From assembly GCA_001630475.1 (NCBI GenBank), contig KV419403.1, positions 62,001 to 126,000 on the forward strand: a DNA stretch of 64,000 bases, in the 5' to 3' direction. A program made the position numbers and the translations under genes. Source of the stretch: Sistotremastrum niveocremeum HHB9708. Lineage: Eukaryota; Basidiomycota; Agaricomycetes; Sistotremastrales; Sistotremastraceae. Under the pieces are notes generated by a model that was not told where the DNA came from, ran no database searches, and saw only the letters and a list, made by a program, of their open reading frames with translations. Numbering within the stretch: the stretch's first letter is position 1; every line of letters begins with the position of its first letter. This document shows positions 11,729 through 24,341 of this stretch, piece by piece.

Positions 11729-13369
11729 ATGGGTATCCTTGAATTACCAGCAGAGTTGTCACTCGAATGTCTCAATGGACTCAGCATCCAAGACGTGGTA
11801 AACGTTGCACAGGTATGTCGCAGCGTCCCAACCGGGACTTGTTCCTTACTCAATGATCTCCCACATTTTCTTAGACGTGCTCTAGATTCAGATCTCTCGT
11901 TCTGTCGAATCGGCTCGCTCTCTTAAATACCTACAACAGCCACGCGCTCGCTGCACCGAGAGGATCCATTATCGCCGATATATCATCTCAATGTCTCTAT
12001 AAAATTGCCGCAAAGTCGGCAGCCGCATCGAAACGTCTCCACTCGAACTCCTCTCAACGACGCCTAGTATCCACTAACCAATCTCTTTATGATATGTCGT
12101 CTCTTTCACTCAATCCGCCCTGGGGTGATAGCTCTCCGCTGTTTTTCTTTCTTTGCGAAAACATCTTAGCCTTTCAACGAGCCAGATCTGTGGTCGGTTT
12201 GAAATGCAGTCCTTGTGACTCCGGTCCTTCAACCTGGCACCGGTGGACTGAATTAGATTTCGAAGAGGAACTTACACACTATAACGTCCAATACAGCATC
12301 TCGCAAGACGGCCATTCATTGATCAGCGCATCAGTTGCGTGCGATTCGATGCATCTCAGTGTGGACGAGATCTGCCTTAGGGACGAAAACTTTGGGAGGA
12401 GAAAAACTCATCTCAAACTACTTACGCAAGACACGCACAGGTTTTCTCTTGCCGTGGGAGATCCTTATGTTGCAATGGTCTTCACTGAGAGACAAATACT
12501 CATCATCAATTGGAGAGCGTGTGTTGGCGTTATTTACGAATTAGAACATCCTGATTGGATCAACGATGGCCCCGTATTGCAGGGGAACTTGATCAACGAA
12601 CACGTCATAGGGGTAGGCAATCTATATGCCATCTACTTTTTGCAGACACTGCTAAATCCTTTCAGGATGTTGACTCGATTGTGTTCCGCCCTGGAGAGCA
12701 CGTTGCGGTCTCCGTGTCGTTAAATCCTCGTGGTATAACATTGCATACCATCGATATTCCGTCGGACATGCCAGACATTCAGTCATTCTCAACGGGCATC
12801 TCAGGTTGGACCATTCGCGTCCTCAGTGCTCGAAGTCAATTCACATACAATTTTCCCTATTTAAATAGCTTTGAAAAGACTTTTAGTCTTCTTGGCTTCC
12901 GGTCACGATCAGCCTCTTCGTGGATCTTTGACATCGCCACAGAAGACGTCGACCACAATCCGGACCCTGGCACGCTCTGTCAATGGAATCGTAAAGTGAT
13001 TTCATCTAGACACTCGATCAACCTTTCCACGCGATGCTCCAAGCCGGAGAGAGAATCTCTTGTGCGCCTTCTGAAGTTGAGCGAAGCCTGCAAGGAAGAG
13101 TTTGACTGGATCAGACGTTCATGGATTAGTGGCACGGCTTTTCAAATTGTGCTCCCTCTAGACCGCTTCCCGATTCTCCTCCAATGTTTGAAGACGGGCA
13201 TGGTCGCGGCGGCTCTTTCATACACCTCGACATCCCGGCGATCTTGAAGAACTCTGTCTACCAAGCGAAAGAGGTCTGGAAGTGGTGGTATATCACTTGT
13301 CTATTTGACACGCTCACCGGGAAACTATACGTCTTTTTCCCTACGGGGATTCATGTTCTCCAATATTAG
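11729..13369 (+). CDS. F-box protein
   Basis: Likely substrate adaptor of an SCF ubiquitin ligase. The first exon gives MGILELPAELSLECLNGLSI and DVVNVAQ. An intron (about 11813-11874) joins it to TCSRFRSLVLSNRLALLNTY, completing a canonical F-box. The rest is a beta-rich region of the kind usual in agaricomycete F-box proteins (HRWTELDFEEELTHYNVQYS, LIINWRACVGVIYELEHPDW). Further introns lie near 12613-12665 (into DVDSIVFRPGEHVAVSVS) and 13100-13161, where SEACKEE continues as PLPDSPPMFEDGHGRGG. Stop TAG at 13367-13369. About 490-500 residues. No substrate can be inferred; such genes form large, fast-changing families in mushrooms. Confidence 0.78.
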
Positions 13370-13604
13370 TACTCCTAACAGCTATATCTCAACTCGAGCG
13401 CTTCTGTCTAGCTATGTTCTGAAGAGACTCCAGCTTTCTCTCCGATCCAATAAATTTATTCGTCCGCAATATCACAGATCAAATTTACATTGCAGACGGC
13501 AGGCACTCTAGATCTCGATCAGCTCGTTGCTGCCAAATTTGCAAATCCACGGCCCATAAATTTCATATTCGCATGCCGCCTAGTCGACCGCGTCTCTGAC
13601 CACT

Positions 13605-14781
13605 ATGTCTTCTTCAAGATTGACTCAAGCGGCTTACCAGTCGTTTCCTGGAGGCCCTCTAGAGGTCGATAGAGCCTTCTATGATGCAGTCGCTCAATGT
13701 ACTTCGGCTGGATCTGCGAAGCTGATCCAAGGTTTACCTCGCTACACACTCCATGATGATGAATCAATGAAAATCGACCAGAATTTGTCTTGCCGATACG
13801 ATCTGGGAGAGCTTGGGAAATACAAGCAGGCAATGTCTGTCGAATTATAACACCCGAAGGACCACAGGTCAGCGCACCGAATATTACTGTCTATGTGATC
13901 TCTTGTTCGATGAAGCAGGTTGGCGACCTCAATCTGTGGCATCTCCACAATCCCAAGGAACGCTTTTGGGCAGCCAGAACGAGACAGCTTCAACGAGCTC
14001 ATGTCTCGGTGTATGATCGACTCTGGAGTACTCTACCATATCTGCGGTCTATGTGTACTATCACTGGCGACTCTCTCTCTGACTATGGCGTCGACAAGGA
14101 AGGAGGTAGAGGTATCGAATATCCTCCCCTTCCAATACACCATCTACCTCTCCTCACATCTCAGTTCACGATCTTTTGGGCACTCGATGCGATCCTTATG
14201 TGAATAAAATGCTGTCTGGAAAAGTATGTATCGACACCGCTCGATGATTATCTCCCTAATGGACGCTCAGTATTTCGACTATCATTGTCATTCCAACCTA
14301 GTTCGTGCCATTGAACCTTACGGTCTCCAAGAATCGGACGTTCATGATGGTACCATGATCCCCCTTACAGAAGTAGTCGCATTCTCACAATGCCATTTGT
14401 AGTACTCAATGTGTTCCAATCTACCGGATTGAACGATAAAGACCAATATTTCATGAAGACATGCCCTGCAGTCGCAGGCTCTTATTTCGAATTTTTCGCC
14501 GAGATAGATCTTTTATGCGCACTGTCGACTTGCCCAGGAGGAGATCTATCTAAAGCGGTAGCCATTGTCTTTCGAGGCGTCCTCTTCCAAGCTAACGACT
14601 CTTCTTTGCTTAGATGTGGGGTGAGGGATCAGAAGGAGAGGACCCCAATATGGATCCCACCCTTGAATGCTGTCGTCCTCTCAAGGTAGAGGTCTGGGAG
14701 CTGCCCGAAGAATCGTTAAAGGATTGGAAGCATTTTACGGCTGAAAAGTATGAAGGATCACACGGATTACCAAAGGTATAG
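13605..14781 (+). CDS. Unrecognised protein, multi-exon
   Basis: A candidate gene directly downstream of the F-box gene. The first exon reads MSSSRLTQAAYQSFPGGPLE then VDRAFYDAVAQCTSAGSAKL up to about 13830. Middle segments in changing frames include DSFNELMSRCMIDSGVLYH near 13990-14040 and FQYTIYLSSHLSS. The last exon holds the acidic MWGEGSEGEDPNMDP followed by VWELPEESLKDWKHFTAEKY, with stop at 14779-14781. I do not recognise a family and could not fix all introns, so the exon chain is tentative. It may be the tail of a longer F-box gene model, but the clear stop at 13369 argues for two genes. It converges on the GH74 gene, 159 bases away. Confidence 0.5.
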
Positions 14782-14940
14782 CTGATGGAATGACACGGAG
14801 CGGCAACGCGAAGATGTCTATGCGCATGACAGATAAATATATTGATCGGAGCCCATAGTAAGCCCATACTGCAAATATTCACCAGGAATATACACGTATT
14901 TTCAAGGAGAAAGACACGGAAGAAGCACTTACCACGGTGC

Positions 14941-17900
14941 TTATTGAGTGCACTGAGAGTAGTCTATGGGAGCGTGGCTTAATATCGACCGTCGATCTAG
15001 AAATGAATTTGACATACATGGATTGCCAACAGTGCAAGTCCACCCCGCAGCACAGACTGTTGGGCCGGTATATCCAGCACCTGCACGTAGTAAAGTGAGT
15101 TTCATACAGAACCCACACCTGAATGGGATCGTACCTCCACATTGACCATATGGCGTTTGAGTGGGACCGGCAGTCGAGGAGGTTTTCGTCGAAGACGAGC
15201 TGGTACTTGTCGTTTTCGTGCTAGAGCTGCTGCTGGTCGTGGTCGTGGACTTGGTAGAGCTTGTGGAGCTGGTCGTGGTCGACTTGGTCGAAGAAGTGGT
15301 GGTGGTGGAAGTCGTAGTGCTGGTCGACTTGGTAGAAGACGAGGTTGTAGTGGTTGAACTGGTGCTCTTTGAAGTGCTCGTGGTGGTGCTCGTTGTCGAG
15401 GTACTTGTGGAAGAGACAGATACGGGAGGCGCAGAGCCTGAGATATCGCCGTAGAAGATTCCTCTTCCATTGGTGCCAACATAGACGCTATAAGACGTCT
15501 TAGAAAAGGTTATCTGATGAGTTGCAAGATAGCCTTACCGTCCGTAAATTCTTGGGTCGCCGGTCAATACATTCGCTGATGCTGAGCCGAAGCCGTGGGC
15601 GGCATCATTGATTTGCACCCAGTTCAATCCCTGGTCATCAGAACGCCAGTAGGCTACCAACCCTCCGATCGATGCGGCAGCAAAGACTGCTGGATATCCA
15701 CCCGTTGTCTTTGGGGCCCCAAGAGCGATCGCCCACGCTTCTGTGATTCCCGAGATGGCAGTAAAGGAAGCGCCCGAGTTTGTGGTATGGAACAAGCCTT
15801 TGCGCAGTGTAAGACCGGGGAGGCTCAATGAGAGCCGACTGCTTACCGGCGTCAGACGAGACCCACACATCTCCGGAGATACTGGGGTGTACCGCGATTT
15901 TCACAGGATACTGCGAAGTACCAAGCTTGCTAGGAGAGGTGAACGAAACACCGTTGTTTGTCGAGATATAGAAGGAAGAACCGGAAGCTGCATACTGGGA
16001 GCAATCTCAGTGGAAAATTATGCAAAGGCAAGAGAATCACTGACGAAGATCGAGTTGTTGACCTTATCAGAGGCTATGACCGAGCCAGAGGGAATAGAGA
16101 CGGGGGTAAATGCGTTGGTATAACGAGACACTAAAACGCCATTCGAGCTAGAAGACCACAAGACGGTATCCGCGCTGGCTGAAAGAGCAATATGGCCACC
16201 AGTGACATTGTCTGCAGCGCCATAATCTTGGTTCCTGACATGCGACATGAGTTAGAGCCATTATTCTTGACGACGTGCACGTACCAGGTCGCTCCAGAAT
16301 TCGTACTCAAAGCAACTTGCTTTCCGGTGGAGGAGTCTCCAGTGCCGCAACGGACAATGTTTGTGGGAAGCTGCCCGGCAAAATCGATATCGGAGGTGGT
16401 GGCCCTGGTGAAAAACGAGTTATACAGCTGTGACAATACGGGCGACATATAGAGGCTTACCAAGTAGGGTTCACGAAGCCGGTAGAGGGGGCCGTCGTCA
16501 ACGAATTGTGGACGAATCCTATAGCCAAATTGAGCCGGGTTATTTGCTTAATATCTAAAACTGACCTCCAACGTCGCCGACGGCACTGAGCAATGATGGA
16601 CCAACTGGGGGCGAAATGAGACCTTGAATCGCGGTCTCCTCGACTCCATCAGCGAGCGATTTTATAGTGACGTTGTGGACGGTATCCCACTTGAGCAAAT
16701 CGTGACCACCGTAAATGGTCTCGCCGGTACCATAGAGCCAGTGGTTGGAATCGAAGGGATCGATGGATAGACCTTCGATCATCCAGCCTACAAGCTTCGC
16801 AGAAACATCTTGACTACCCAAAGGCCCGCCGATCCACGGAGCCAGCGAAGTATCGTAAGAGAAGTAGCGAGCGAGGGTGGGGTAACTCGTCCATTCCCAG
16901 ATCTCGCTCCAAGTCTTACCACCATCCGTGCTGCGGAAGATGTTGGCGTCGGGCCACCACTCGTTGAGGGCAGCTACCATGACAGTTCCAGGCTTCTGAA
17001 GATCGACAGCCAAACCGCCGAATCCGTAGTAGTTGTCGGTGACGGCTTGAGGAGGTGTGATAGTCGCCCAAGTTCCGGCGGTGATGTTGTACTTCGAAAC
17101 ATACCCCAGAGTGCCGTCGTAAGGGCCTGCTCCATTGGAGTAGGAGACGTAGAGAGACTGTTCCGCGGGGGAGAGGACACCCTTGTGAGGCATGAAGGTG
17201 CTGTTTTGGCCTGCTACGGCGCTCCAGGTGCTGCCACCATCATTGGTAACAAAGACGTTGCTGGAGCCAAGATTCGCAACCCCGACGAAGATACGGCTAG
17301 TACCAGCTGTTGTCTTTGCAGAAGGATCGAATGTGACCCAACTGAGGCCGATAATGTCGCTGTTGTAGCCTAAAAATATGTTATGAGCATGGAAGAGTTG
17401 CGTCAAATACGAACGAACCGGTGGTATCTGTGGGGTCCGGGATATATGTCCCGACCGACGGGAAGCTCTTGACCTGAGTCCAGGTAGCCCCAGCATCAGC
17501 CGACTTCCAAAGGCCGTGTCCGCTACGAGCTCCGAAGAACAATATTTTGTTGTTGTTGGGATCAACAGCCAATCGCTGCACGCGCAGTTCCGTTAGAGAC
17601 CGACTACACCGACAGGACTGTGAACATACCTCTCCCATTCCACGGCCGGGCATGTTCCCGCCAACCTAACATGTTCAGTGAGTGGGTATCGAGTTGCGAG
17701 AGAGAAGTAAAATTACCTTGAAAGGCAACTGAGTTGCAGTCCAGGTGGAACCGTAGTCAGTGGACTTCAAGATGCTTCCGTTATTGGGATCGTAGCTGTT
17801 GGTGTACATTCCAACTGCCTTTCATCAATCAAATGAGACAGTATCACCGCGGCTATATTAATCAGACTTACCACATAGAGGTTGCTCGGCGTAACGGGGT

Positions 17901-18231
17901 CGGTAGCGAGAGCATCAGATCCCCAGTAGTCCCAGTGACTGTTGTCGGCGAAGTCGACGAGAGGCGTCCATGCTATTGTATCAACGTCAGGCATGGGCGA
18001 GAAACAATTTCAGAAGAAGACATTACTATCGTCTGCATTTAATTTGTAGATGGAACCTATATCTGTGCGGGCGTATGCCAACCCTTTTTGCGAGGGATTG
18101 AAGACGATGTTGGGAACGAATCCACCGCCACCGCCGATTTTGACATTCTTCCAAGTGTACGCCTGAGCGGCAGCCTGCGCGAAGTCGACTGCGAGTCCCG
18201 CGAAAAGCGAGAGGTATGTGAAAGAGCGCAT
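14941..18231 (-). CDS. GH74 xyloglucanase with C-terminal CBM1
   Basis: Secreted endo-xyloglucanase or oligoxyloglucan hydrolase acting on plant-wall xyloglucan. Start at MRSFTYLSLFAGLAVDFAQA, a signal peptide; an in-frame ATG 18 bases upstream is an alternative. The two seven-bladed propeller halves carry YARTDIG near the N-terminus (one catalytic Asp) and LSAVGDVGG (the second), plus BNR-like repeats such as FRSTDGGKTWSEI, FVTNDGGSTWSAV, LFHTTNSGASFTA and WRSDDQGLNWVQI. A linker of about 90 Ser/Thr residues (about 15150-15440) leads to the CBM1: PYGQCGG, intron, AGYTGPTVCAAGWTCTVGNP, intron at about 14957-15010, YYSQCTQ and stop at 14943-14941. All four CBM1 cysteines and the aromatic face are kept. 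Ten or more introns of 50-60 bases. A TATAAA-like box lies about 40 bases upstream. Confidence 0.92.
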
Positions 18232-18249
18232 GTCCAAGGACAACGACAC

Positions 18250-19572
18250 GCAAAGAGACCCTCGGAGACGCTCTGTTTATACTCGGGAAAAGGCTGTCTC
18301 GCTCGTTCGGGTCTGAAGACGTCTTGCTTGTCTATTGCATCACATGTTGCGATGACAGCCCTGTGTTCTGAGCCCTCCAAGGGAGCAATCTGCAGTTTCG
18401 TGGCCATTCTCCCGTGCAAGGACAGCTGCCGATAGTGCACCGACGGCAAAATGGTGTTTAAAGCATAATGCCCCTGATCGACCTGCCATGCAACGTGAAA
18501 ATCGGAAATCTGATAGGGTCCATCCAAGAGGCTGCCGCGTCCCATCCCTGCTAAGAAGGGATAACTGCAGCAATGAGCTCGGATAATTTATATTACCCAT
18601 ACTTTAGAGCTCTTTAACCCGATATTTGGTGCCTTCTTTCGAAGTCGTTTGACCGGAGGGGCCTGAATGATCCCGGGCGGCCCGTTAAGCAGCTCTGGAA
18701 TGAAGTAGGTTGTAGAGACCGCAGATATGCACCTGCATGAGGAGATGCATACGCAAGGTACGACGGCAAACAGGAGAGCAACGGTTACTCCGGACTTCTA
18801 CCTCTGCAAATGAGGTCGATCGCACTAAGGATCTCTAGGGTACGCACCTCGTCATACTAGGGCCTCCCACATCGAAACCAACGAGGTCAGCGTGCGGAAT
18901 CAAACCAAGGTCAGCCTCCCAGGACTGCTTCTCAGCGCTCTTGAATCTCAGATCGAGGTCCGTGAGTCGACACCGTAGGAAATCTCATTATGATAGGGCG
19001 ATTGAATGCGGTCCTTATTTCGAGATGGAAGTGCAGGTGGTGTACCGATGATTAGCCATGCGAATTCGCCCCTCGAGACCGAGACGAAGAAACGAGCGGC
19101 ATTCGCTAATCGGCGATGAGACTTGCACCAAGACCATCTCCAACTTGCTCAAAGGTAGGATATTTCGAGACTAGCGAACTCCGACGTTGTGGCGTTATGG
19201 CGAGTACGCCGGTCATGGGAGCGAGTGTCAACGCGAAGCTTTGTCGGACTGTCGTGGCAGGAGTGAACGCGCGACATCCGGCTTCACGTATTTTATATTA
19301 TCAAATTAGTTGTAATGTGACACGATACTCGACGTAAATACAGGACATGAATTGCTACAAGATTTCAATAAGTGCAAGAGGACAGAAGAATGGCGACAGA
19401 CAGTAAGAGCAAACTGTGTGCTCAACTCAACGACAGATGATTTACATGGTCAGCGATATCGTCACGGGGTATTGTATCATGGGGTGCGGCATCTAAAGAG
19501 TCGGAAGCAACGCCATCTACAGGATGCACAGGATTTGTAGAATCCTCTGCGTGATAGAAATGAGTACTGGCT
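18250..19572. other. Intergenic: GH74 upstream region and 3' flank of the Nto1-like gene
   Basis: No supported gene. The GH74-proximal part is a presumed carbon-regulated promoter, though I could not identify specific motifs with confidence. Short frames here lack domains. A possible extra last exon of the Nto1-like gene (about 19422-19522) may lie within the interval. Confidence 0.4.
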
Positions 19573-22500
19573 TAACATTGGAGATTTGGTACATTACCTC
19601 CATCTGGAATGGTTTGCTTCCTATCCTCTTCCGTTTCTATTTCCGCGGCGGCTTCGCTGATATTGAATCGTAAGAGAGTATACTATATAGATATGACAAT
19701 AACGAACGCGTAAGCCACTCGGCATAACACCTTCAATCGCTCATTCTTGAATTTTTGTTTTGCGACGGTGCCCTACAATCCCAAAGCATCAGTAATTCAG
19801 TCCGCTCAAAGATTTCGTCCAACGAACCGCAAGCATTTTTTGATCGAATTCTGTGAAAAACCTTGGATTAACATTTGGAGCCGACGCATCCAGGGCGTAC
19901 TTACCGAGATCTTCGCCCAGTAGATGTAGTTTATTAGGTTCGAGCCATTTCCTGAAAACAGATGAATCATAGTGATGTGTAGGACGAGAAAGGTCTCACC
20001 AAGAACTTGTCCGGTCATAGAAACGCACAAGGTGTGGATTTCCGCTCAATGATTTGGGCCTACTTTTCGCTACAACTACCGGAACCGCGGGGTCGTCTTC
20101 TTCGAACACGACGGCAGGCCAATGTGGATATGATTCTTCACAGGCATTAGTCTCACGCCAAACAATCTTGTTAGATTTCACAAACCCATTTTTGCCCATA
20201 CTGCACAACACAGTCAGTGGAAGGGCCCTGCGGACAAAGAAACACCGACGTACCGAGCGTGCCAGGCTCCAATTTGGTGTCGGACCGAACTTTAAGGTGC
20301 TCATAAGGTTCAGCCGCATTATTGAGACGCTCCGGTGGATGTACGATAGGCGTCGGCGTAGACGTGTGGGAGGACCTCTGTTCCAGTCTTGCCGCTAATG
20401 GTTCTTCTGCTTCACTGAGTTCGCTGAGTTCCGACATCTCAGACCCTGAATTGGCTTTGACGGCGCGTTTCCGCTTCGACGTTCTGACGGGATGTGATTG
20501 TGTGACATCCTCTTGTTTTGACTCTGGTTCTTCTGGAATCTCAGGAATAGCGAGGTGGGACGTAGGCGCATCTGAAATGGTTTCATTGTCTTGAGTTGAA
20601 GTGGCAGTGACCGACAAGCCGGATTTCCTGCGATCTATGGCAAGCTGTCATGAAGGTGCGAGCAGTTTACCTAGTTGTAAAGCATTTACCTGTTCGTTGT
20701 CTCTTTTTCGGTGGCTCGACGGTTTCTGTAGGGGGAGGACGTCCCCCTCGGCGTTGATCCGGAGGGAGAATCCATCCACCATCGAACATGTCGAATGATT
20801 TTTTGCCGTCCACGGAGTCGACAACAGGAGGGATGATAGCCTGTCCGGGGAGTACAACAGGGTCTCGGCGTACACGAACACGAGTTGGTTTCGAGGAAAC
20901 GTGGCCCATTGACTCAGCAGGGAAGTCTACTTCCATTGGAGAGTCCACCAACTGTTCGCGGCTGTGCGCCGTCCGCTCGTCAGGCTCTACACTTTCGGAT
21001 AGAGGTGCACTTCCCAACCCATCCGCCGATGCCACACCGGCTTCAGCGACAAAGGCAGCTTGGGCAGCTGCAGCTCCACGAGTTCGAGGAAGGATAAAGT
21101 CCGGAACTTCGTCGACTTTCGCAGCATCGTCTCGTTCCCGCTCTTTGCGTCTCGCGCGTTCAGCAGCGTAATCTCGTGGTATCCTGATGGGCTTAGGGAT
21201 CTTCGGTTTCGCTTTCTTCTTAGGTACAGGAGGAGGTTTGGGTCTTGGGCGCTCAATCTCGAATGCGAAGAGCGAAGTCAAAGGATCTGGGTCTGTCAAG
21301 ATATCCATGCTCTCAGTAATGGAGTCTGAAGTGAAAAGCTCCAGCATTTCTAAAGGCGGTTCCAAGTCGCCAAGATCGAGGGCAGGATCAGAACGAGAAG
21401 AGCCAACGAGTTGGCCCAAGATGATATCGACATGGGGCTTCATTTTTGCGGCTGCTTTGTGATAAGTGGTGTCTTTCTTGTTGTAAAGCATGGCGTTATC
21501 TAGGACAAGATTGACATCGTGCTGTTGCATCTATAAGAACGTCGACCATGCGACACGGCTTTGTAACGCACCTTGAAGGCCTCAATGTCCCAGTACTCGT
21601 GTTGATCAAGCTTGACTTCAATCTGATTCCAACACATAGGATTTGTGACGATATCAAAATAGTCAGGAACGTCGAACCGCGATACTGGATTTTTGAAATA
21701 GTCGTTACGGTCGTGTCTGCGATCAGTCGTCAAAGCGGGTTATAGATTGGCGAAACAAGCGGCATACAATGTGATTTTCTCGAATGCTTGACTTAGTTGG
21801 GCCTGATGGACCAGCAAAGTCTTTTCAAGCAGCTTATATATCGGCTCGGCCTGCTCTTGCTTCGCCGTTTCCCGTCTAATAACAGCGTCTGCAAGCAGGC
21901 GAACTCTCTCAAGATCCTTTCGCAAACCCATGAAAAGCTATAGAGCTGGTCAGTGCCGTTCGAGTTGAAGATGTCAGAATTCGTACACCCTTCCTGATCT
22001 CGCGATCTTCTTCGGTTTGCTTGTTCTCGAGTGAAGTAGCTGTCCAGGGCTGATCAAACGCTCTCCTCAATTATAGAATTCGGGATATAGTCTATGACTG
22101 ACCTCGAGATGCAGTCTCTTCAACAAAGGTGCGCCGCGCCGTGCTTCTCTTTTCAGACTCCAATATTTACACACCAAATGTACAAAGTGTGATTTCTTGA
22201 GAATGGAAATTTTCGAGATGTGCTGCATGACACTCTCCACAATCTTCGCAGGAAGTAAAGGAGCACCGAGATTATAGCTTTTGGAGTATGCTCGTGCTGA
22301 TTTGGACTTTGGTGTGTCAAGAACTCCGGTATGGTGATTATTTCGCTTCAGCGGACGCGATTCAGGATTACCATCGTCAGGATCGTCGCCGTCGCTGGAG
22401 TCTTGCTCAAGCGACTGAAGGTATGCATTGTGGGCCTCTAACTGCTCTTTCTACACAACGAGGGTCAAGAACGAAGGGCTCAAAAGAATGAACAAACGCA

Positions 22501-23778
22501 CGGGTAGATGTTTGGAACAATAACTGGTCAATTGCAACCTCTCCCCCTCTGCTCCTTTCATAGGCATCAACATCTTGTATTGTCTGGCGCATGTTGTATG
22601 ATAGGCAGTATAGCACTGAGTTTTGGCGCATTGAATACAAGCGCCGCCTGATCCTTTTCCACATAGCGAGCAGATCTAAAAGGATGATAAATGCAGCTTC
22701 AAAAAATGATGCAGCAACCTACAAGCTTCCATCGAGCCTTTTCGATCTTATCAACGCCTTCAATGGGCTCTTGGATCGCAGCATTCCCAACCGTGGTCTC
22801 TGAGATGTACATGGCACAAAGCAGATGGGCCCAAGCACCCGTCGATGTTTGCTTGAATGCGCCGCCTTCATTAGGGCACAGGACACAGAACTGATAACGG
22901 ATTAGGAGAGGTGTTGAATATTCGAACTGGAAAGCATACAACGGGGTGCTCCGGTGACAGTTGACATTTCCGGCATAACCACTGTCCCTCTGGAATGTAG
23001 GGAACACCATAGCATTCTTGATAGCCAGTAAGCTTGACCCAGGAGAAAAGCCTCAATGGGAATTCACCTTGATGAACGGCTAGGTTACAACCGTCGCAGA
23101 AAACGATGGCGTTGCTATTCTCCACCTCAGCATCGTCGCATATCGAGCAGGTCGAGTCTTCGGAAGGGATAGGTGCATCAGTCTTCGGAAGTTTCTTCAT
23201 CTGATTCGCAATAGTTCAGTTGGCTCCTTGGCACTCAAAGCCACCGCGAAACTCACCAACTCGAACCAGTCCTTCTCAATCTTATCCATGATAATTTCAA
23301 ATGTCTCGTACGAGACCTGATTGGACTGCTCCTTCCGACGCTCTTGATTCAATGTATCCAACCAAGCTTGATCTATGGGTACCGGTTCAGTCACTCGCTT
23401 CAATGTATTCGAATGTGAGAACTGACCTTGTTCGTCCATATCGTATTCTACTTGTCCAATTAGCTCACTCTCCAAGGGTTCTATAAGTAATGGTTATAAA
23501 GCGTCTCAGTATCTCAATGACAAGAACATACCAACATAACGAATGTAAGTGTCCGGCCTCTTGAAGTCAGAATTCGGGTCATTGTCTGGCAAATGAGCGC
23601 GTTAGCGTCATTCGTTAGAAGTAGATAGGAGCCAAGATTCACAGCCGTATGACCGCGCTTGCTGATCATGAACACCGGCATGTTGAGTCGTAGCTTCGTC
23701 TTCAACCTTGCGGAATGTCGCGACCGGAAGAATGGGAGCGGGCGTGGCTGATGTCGTGCGATGCATTCGAGGGGGCAT
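19573..23778 (-). CDS. NTO1: BRPF/Nto1-like protein: EPL region, PHD, extended PHD, bromodomain, PWWP
   Basis: Scaffold and reader subunit of a MYST/NuA3-type histone acetyltransferase complex, nuclear. Start [20 protein letters not shown] at 23778; a stop lies in frame just upstream. An intron joins QQARSYG to [19 protein letters not shown], the enhancer-of-polycomb-like segment. Then come a PHD finger ([38 protein letters not shown]), an extended PHD ([28 protein letters not shown]), and a bromodomain (about 21450-21740: [31 protein letters not shown]). Basic linkers follow, then a C-terminal PWWP (about 19900-20170: [40 protein letters not shown]). The tail [20 protein letters not shown] ends at the TAA at 19575-19573; a GT after DGG could splice to one more exon ending near 19422. 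This is the animal BRPF layout in one polypeptide. Confidence 0.88.
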
Positions 23779-24341
23779 GGCTTCCAATACACGCTACCAG
23801 TATACAGATCACCTTCGAGGAGTCGCCCCGTGAATAGATCTTCCCTTGCCTTCGCATGGGATGGATGATAAATCTGTCTCAGAGAGAGACCGGAGATCAA
23901 AGTCCGTAACGTCCGCCGGCTTGGACCATTTCTGCATTCCGGGTGACTCGCCGTCGGCATCCTCACATCCAATGATCCATCTTTTAATTTTTTGATTCCT
24001 TCGACACTTTCGTGATTATGTGGGGTTAGGTGAACTCAGTCTAACGCAGCGATGTCAGACTAATTTCCCATTAAGTGTCGCTTCGCAACGACATGGCCTC
24101 ACATAGGTACAGTCCAGACAAGTATAGTATCTTGAGGATTGAGAAATATACAGATTACGTTTGCTAACTTGTCTTTGGATACTTCTACGACAGTAACTGA
24201 AGGAAAAATGAAATTAAAAAAGCGATGCGTGTAGTGAACGGCGGAACGGCCAGGGAAAGGTGAGCGAATGTAACAAAACGATGAAGGCAGACAAAGGGAT
24301 AGTACCGCATACATGATACGAAGCTCCCTAAATAACGAGCA
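23779..24341. other. Intergenic: upstream of the Nto1-like gene and 3' flank of RPC40
   Basis: About 560 bases without a supported gene. A minus frame extending to 23972 continues upstream of the Nto1 start, but in a different reading frame from the coding exon. Confidence 0.45.

Noticed and set aside
13100-13161. Frameshift in the F-box gene
   Set aside because: A 62-base GT...AG intron at this position restores one frame, so no lesion is needed.
15161-15454. Val/Glu/Leu-rich plus-strand frame
   Set aside because: Antisense shadow of the Ser/Thr linker of the GH74 enzyme.
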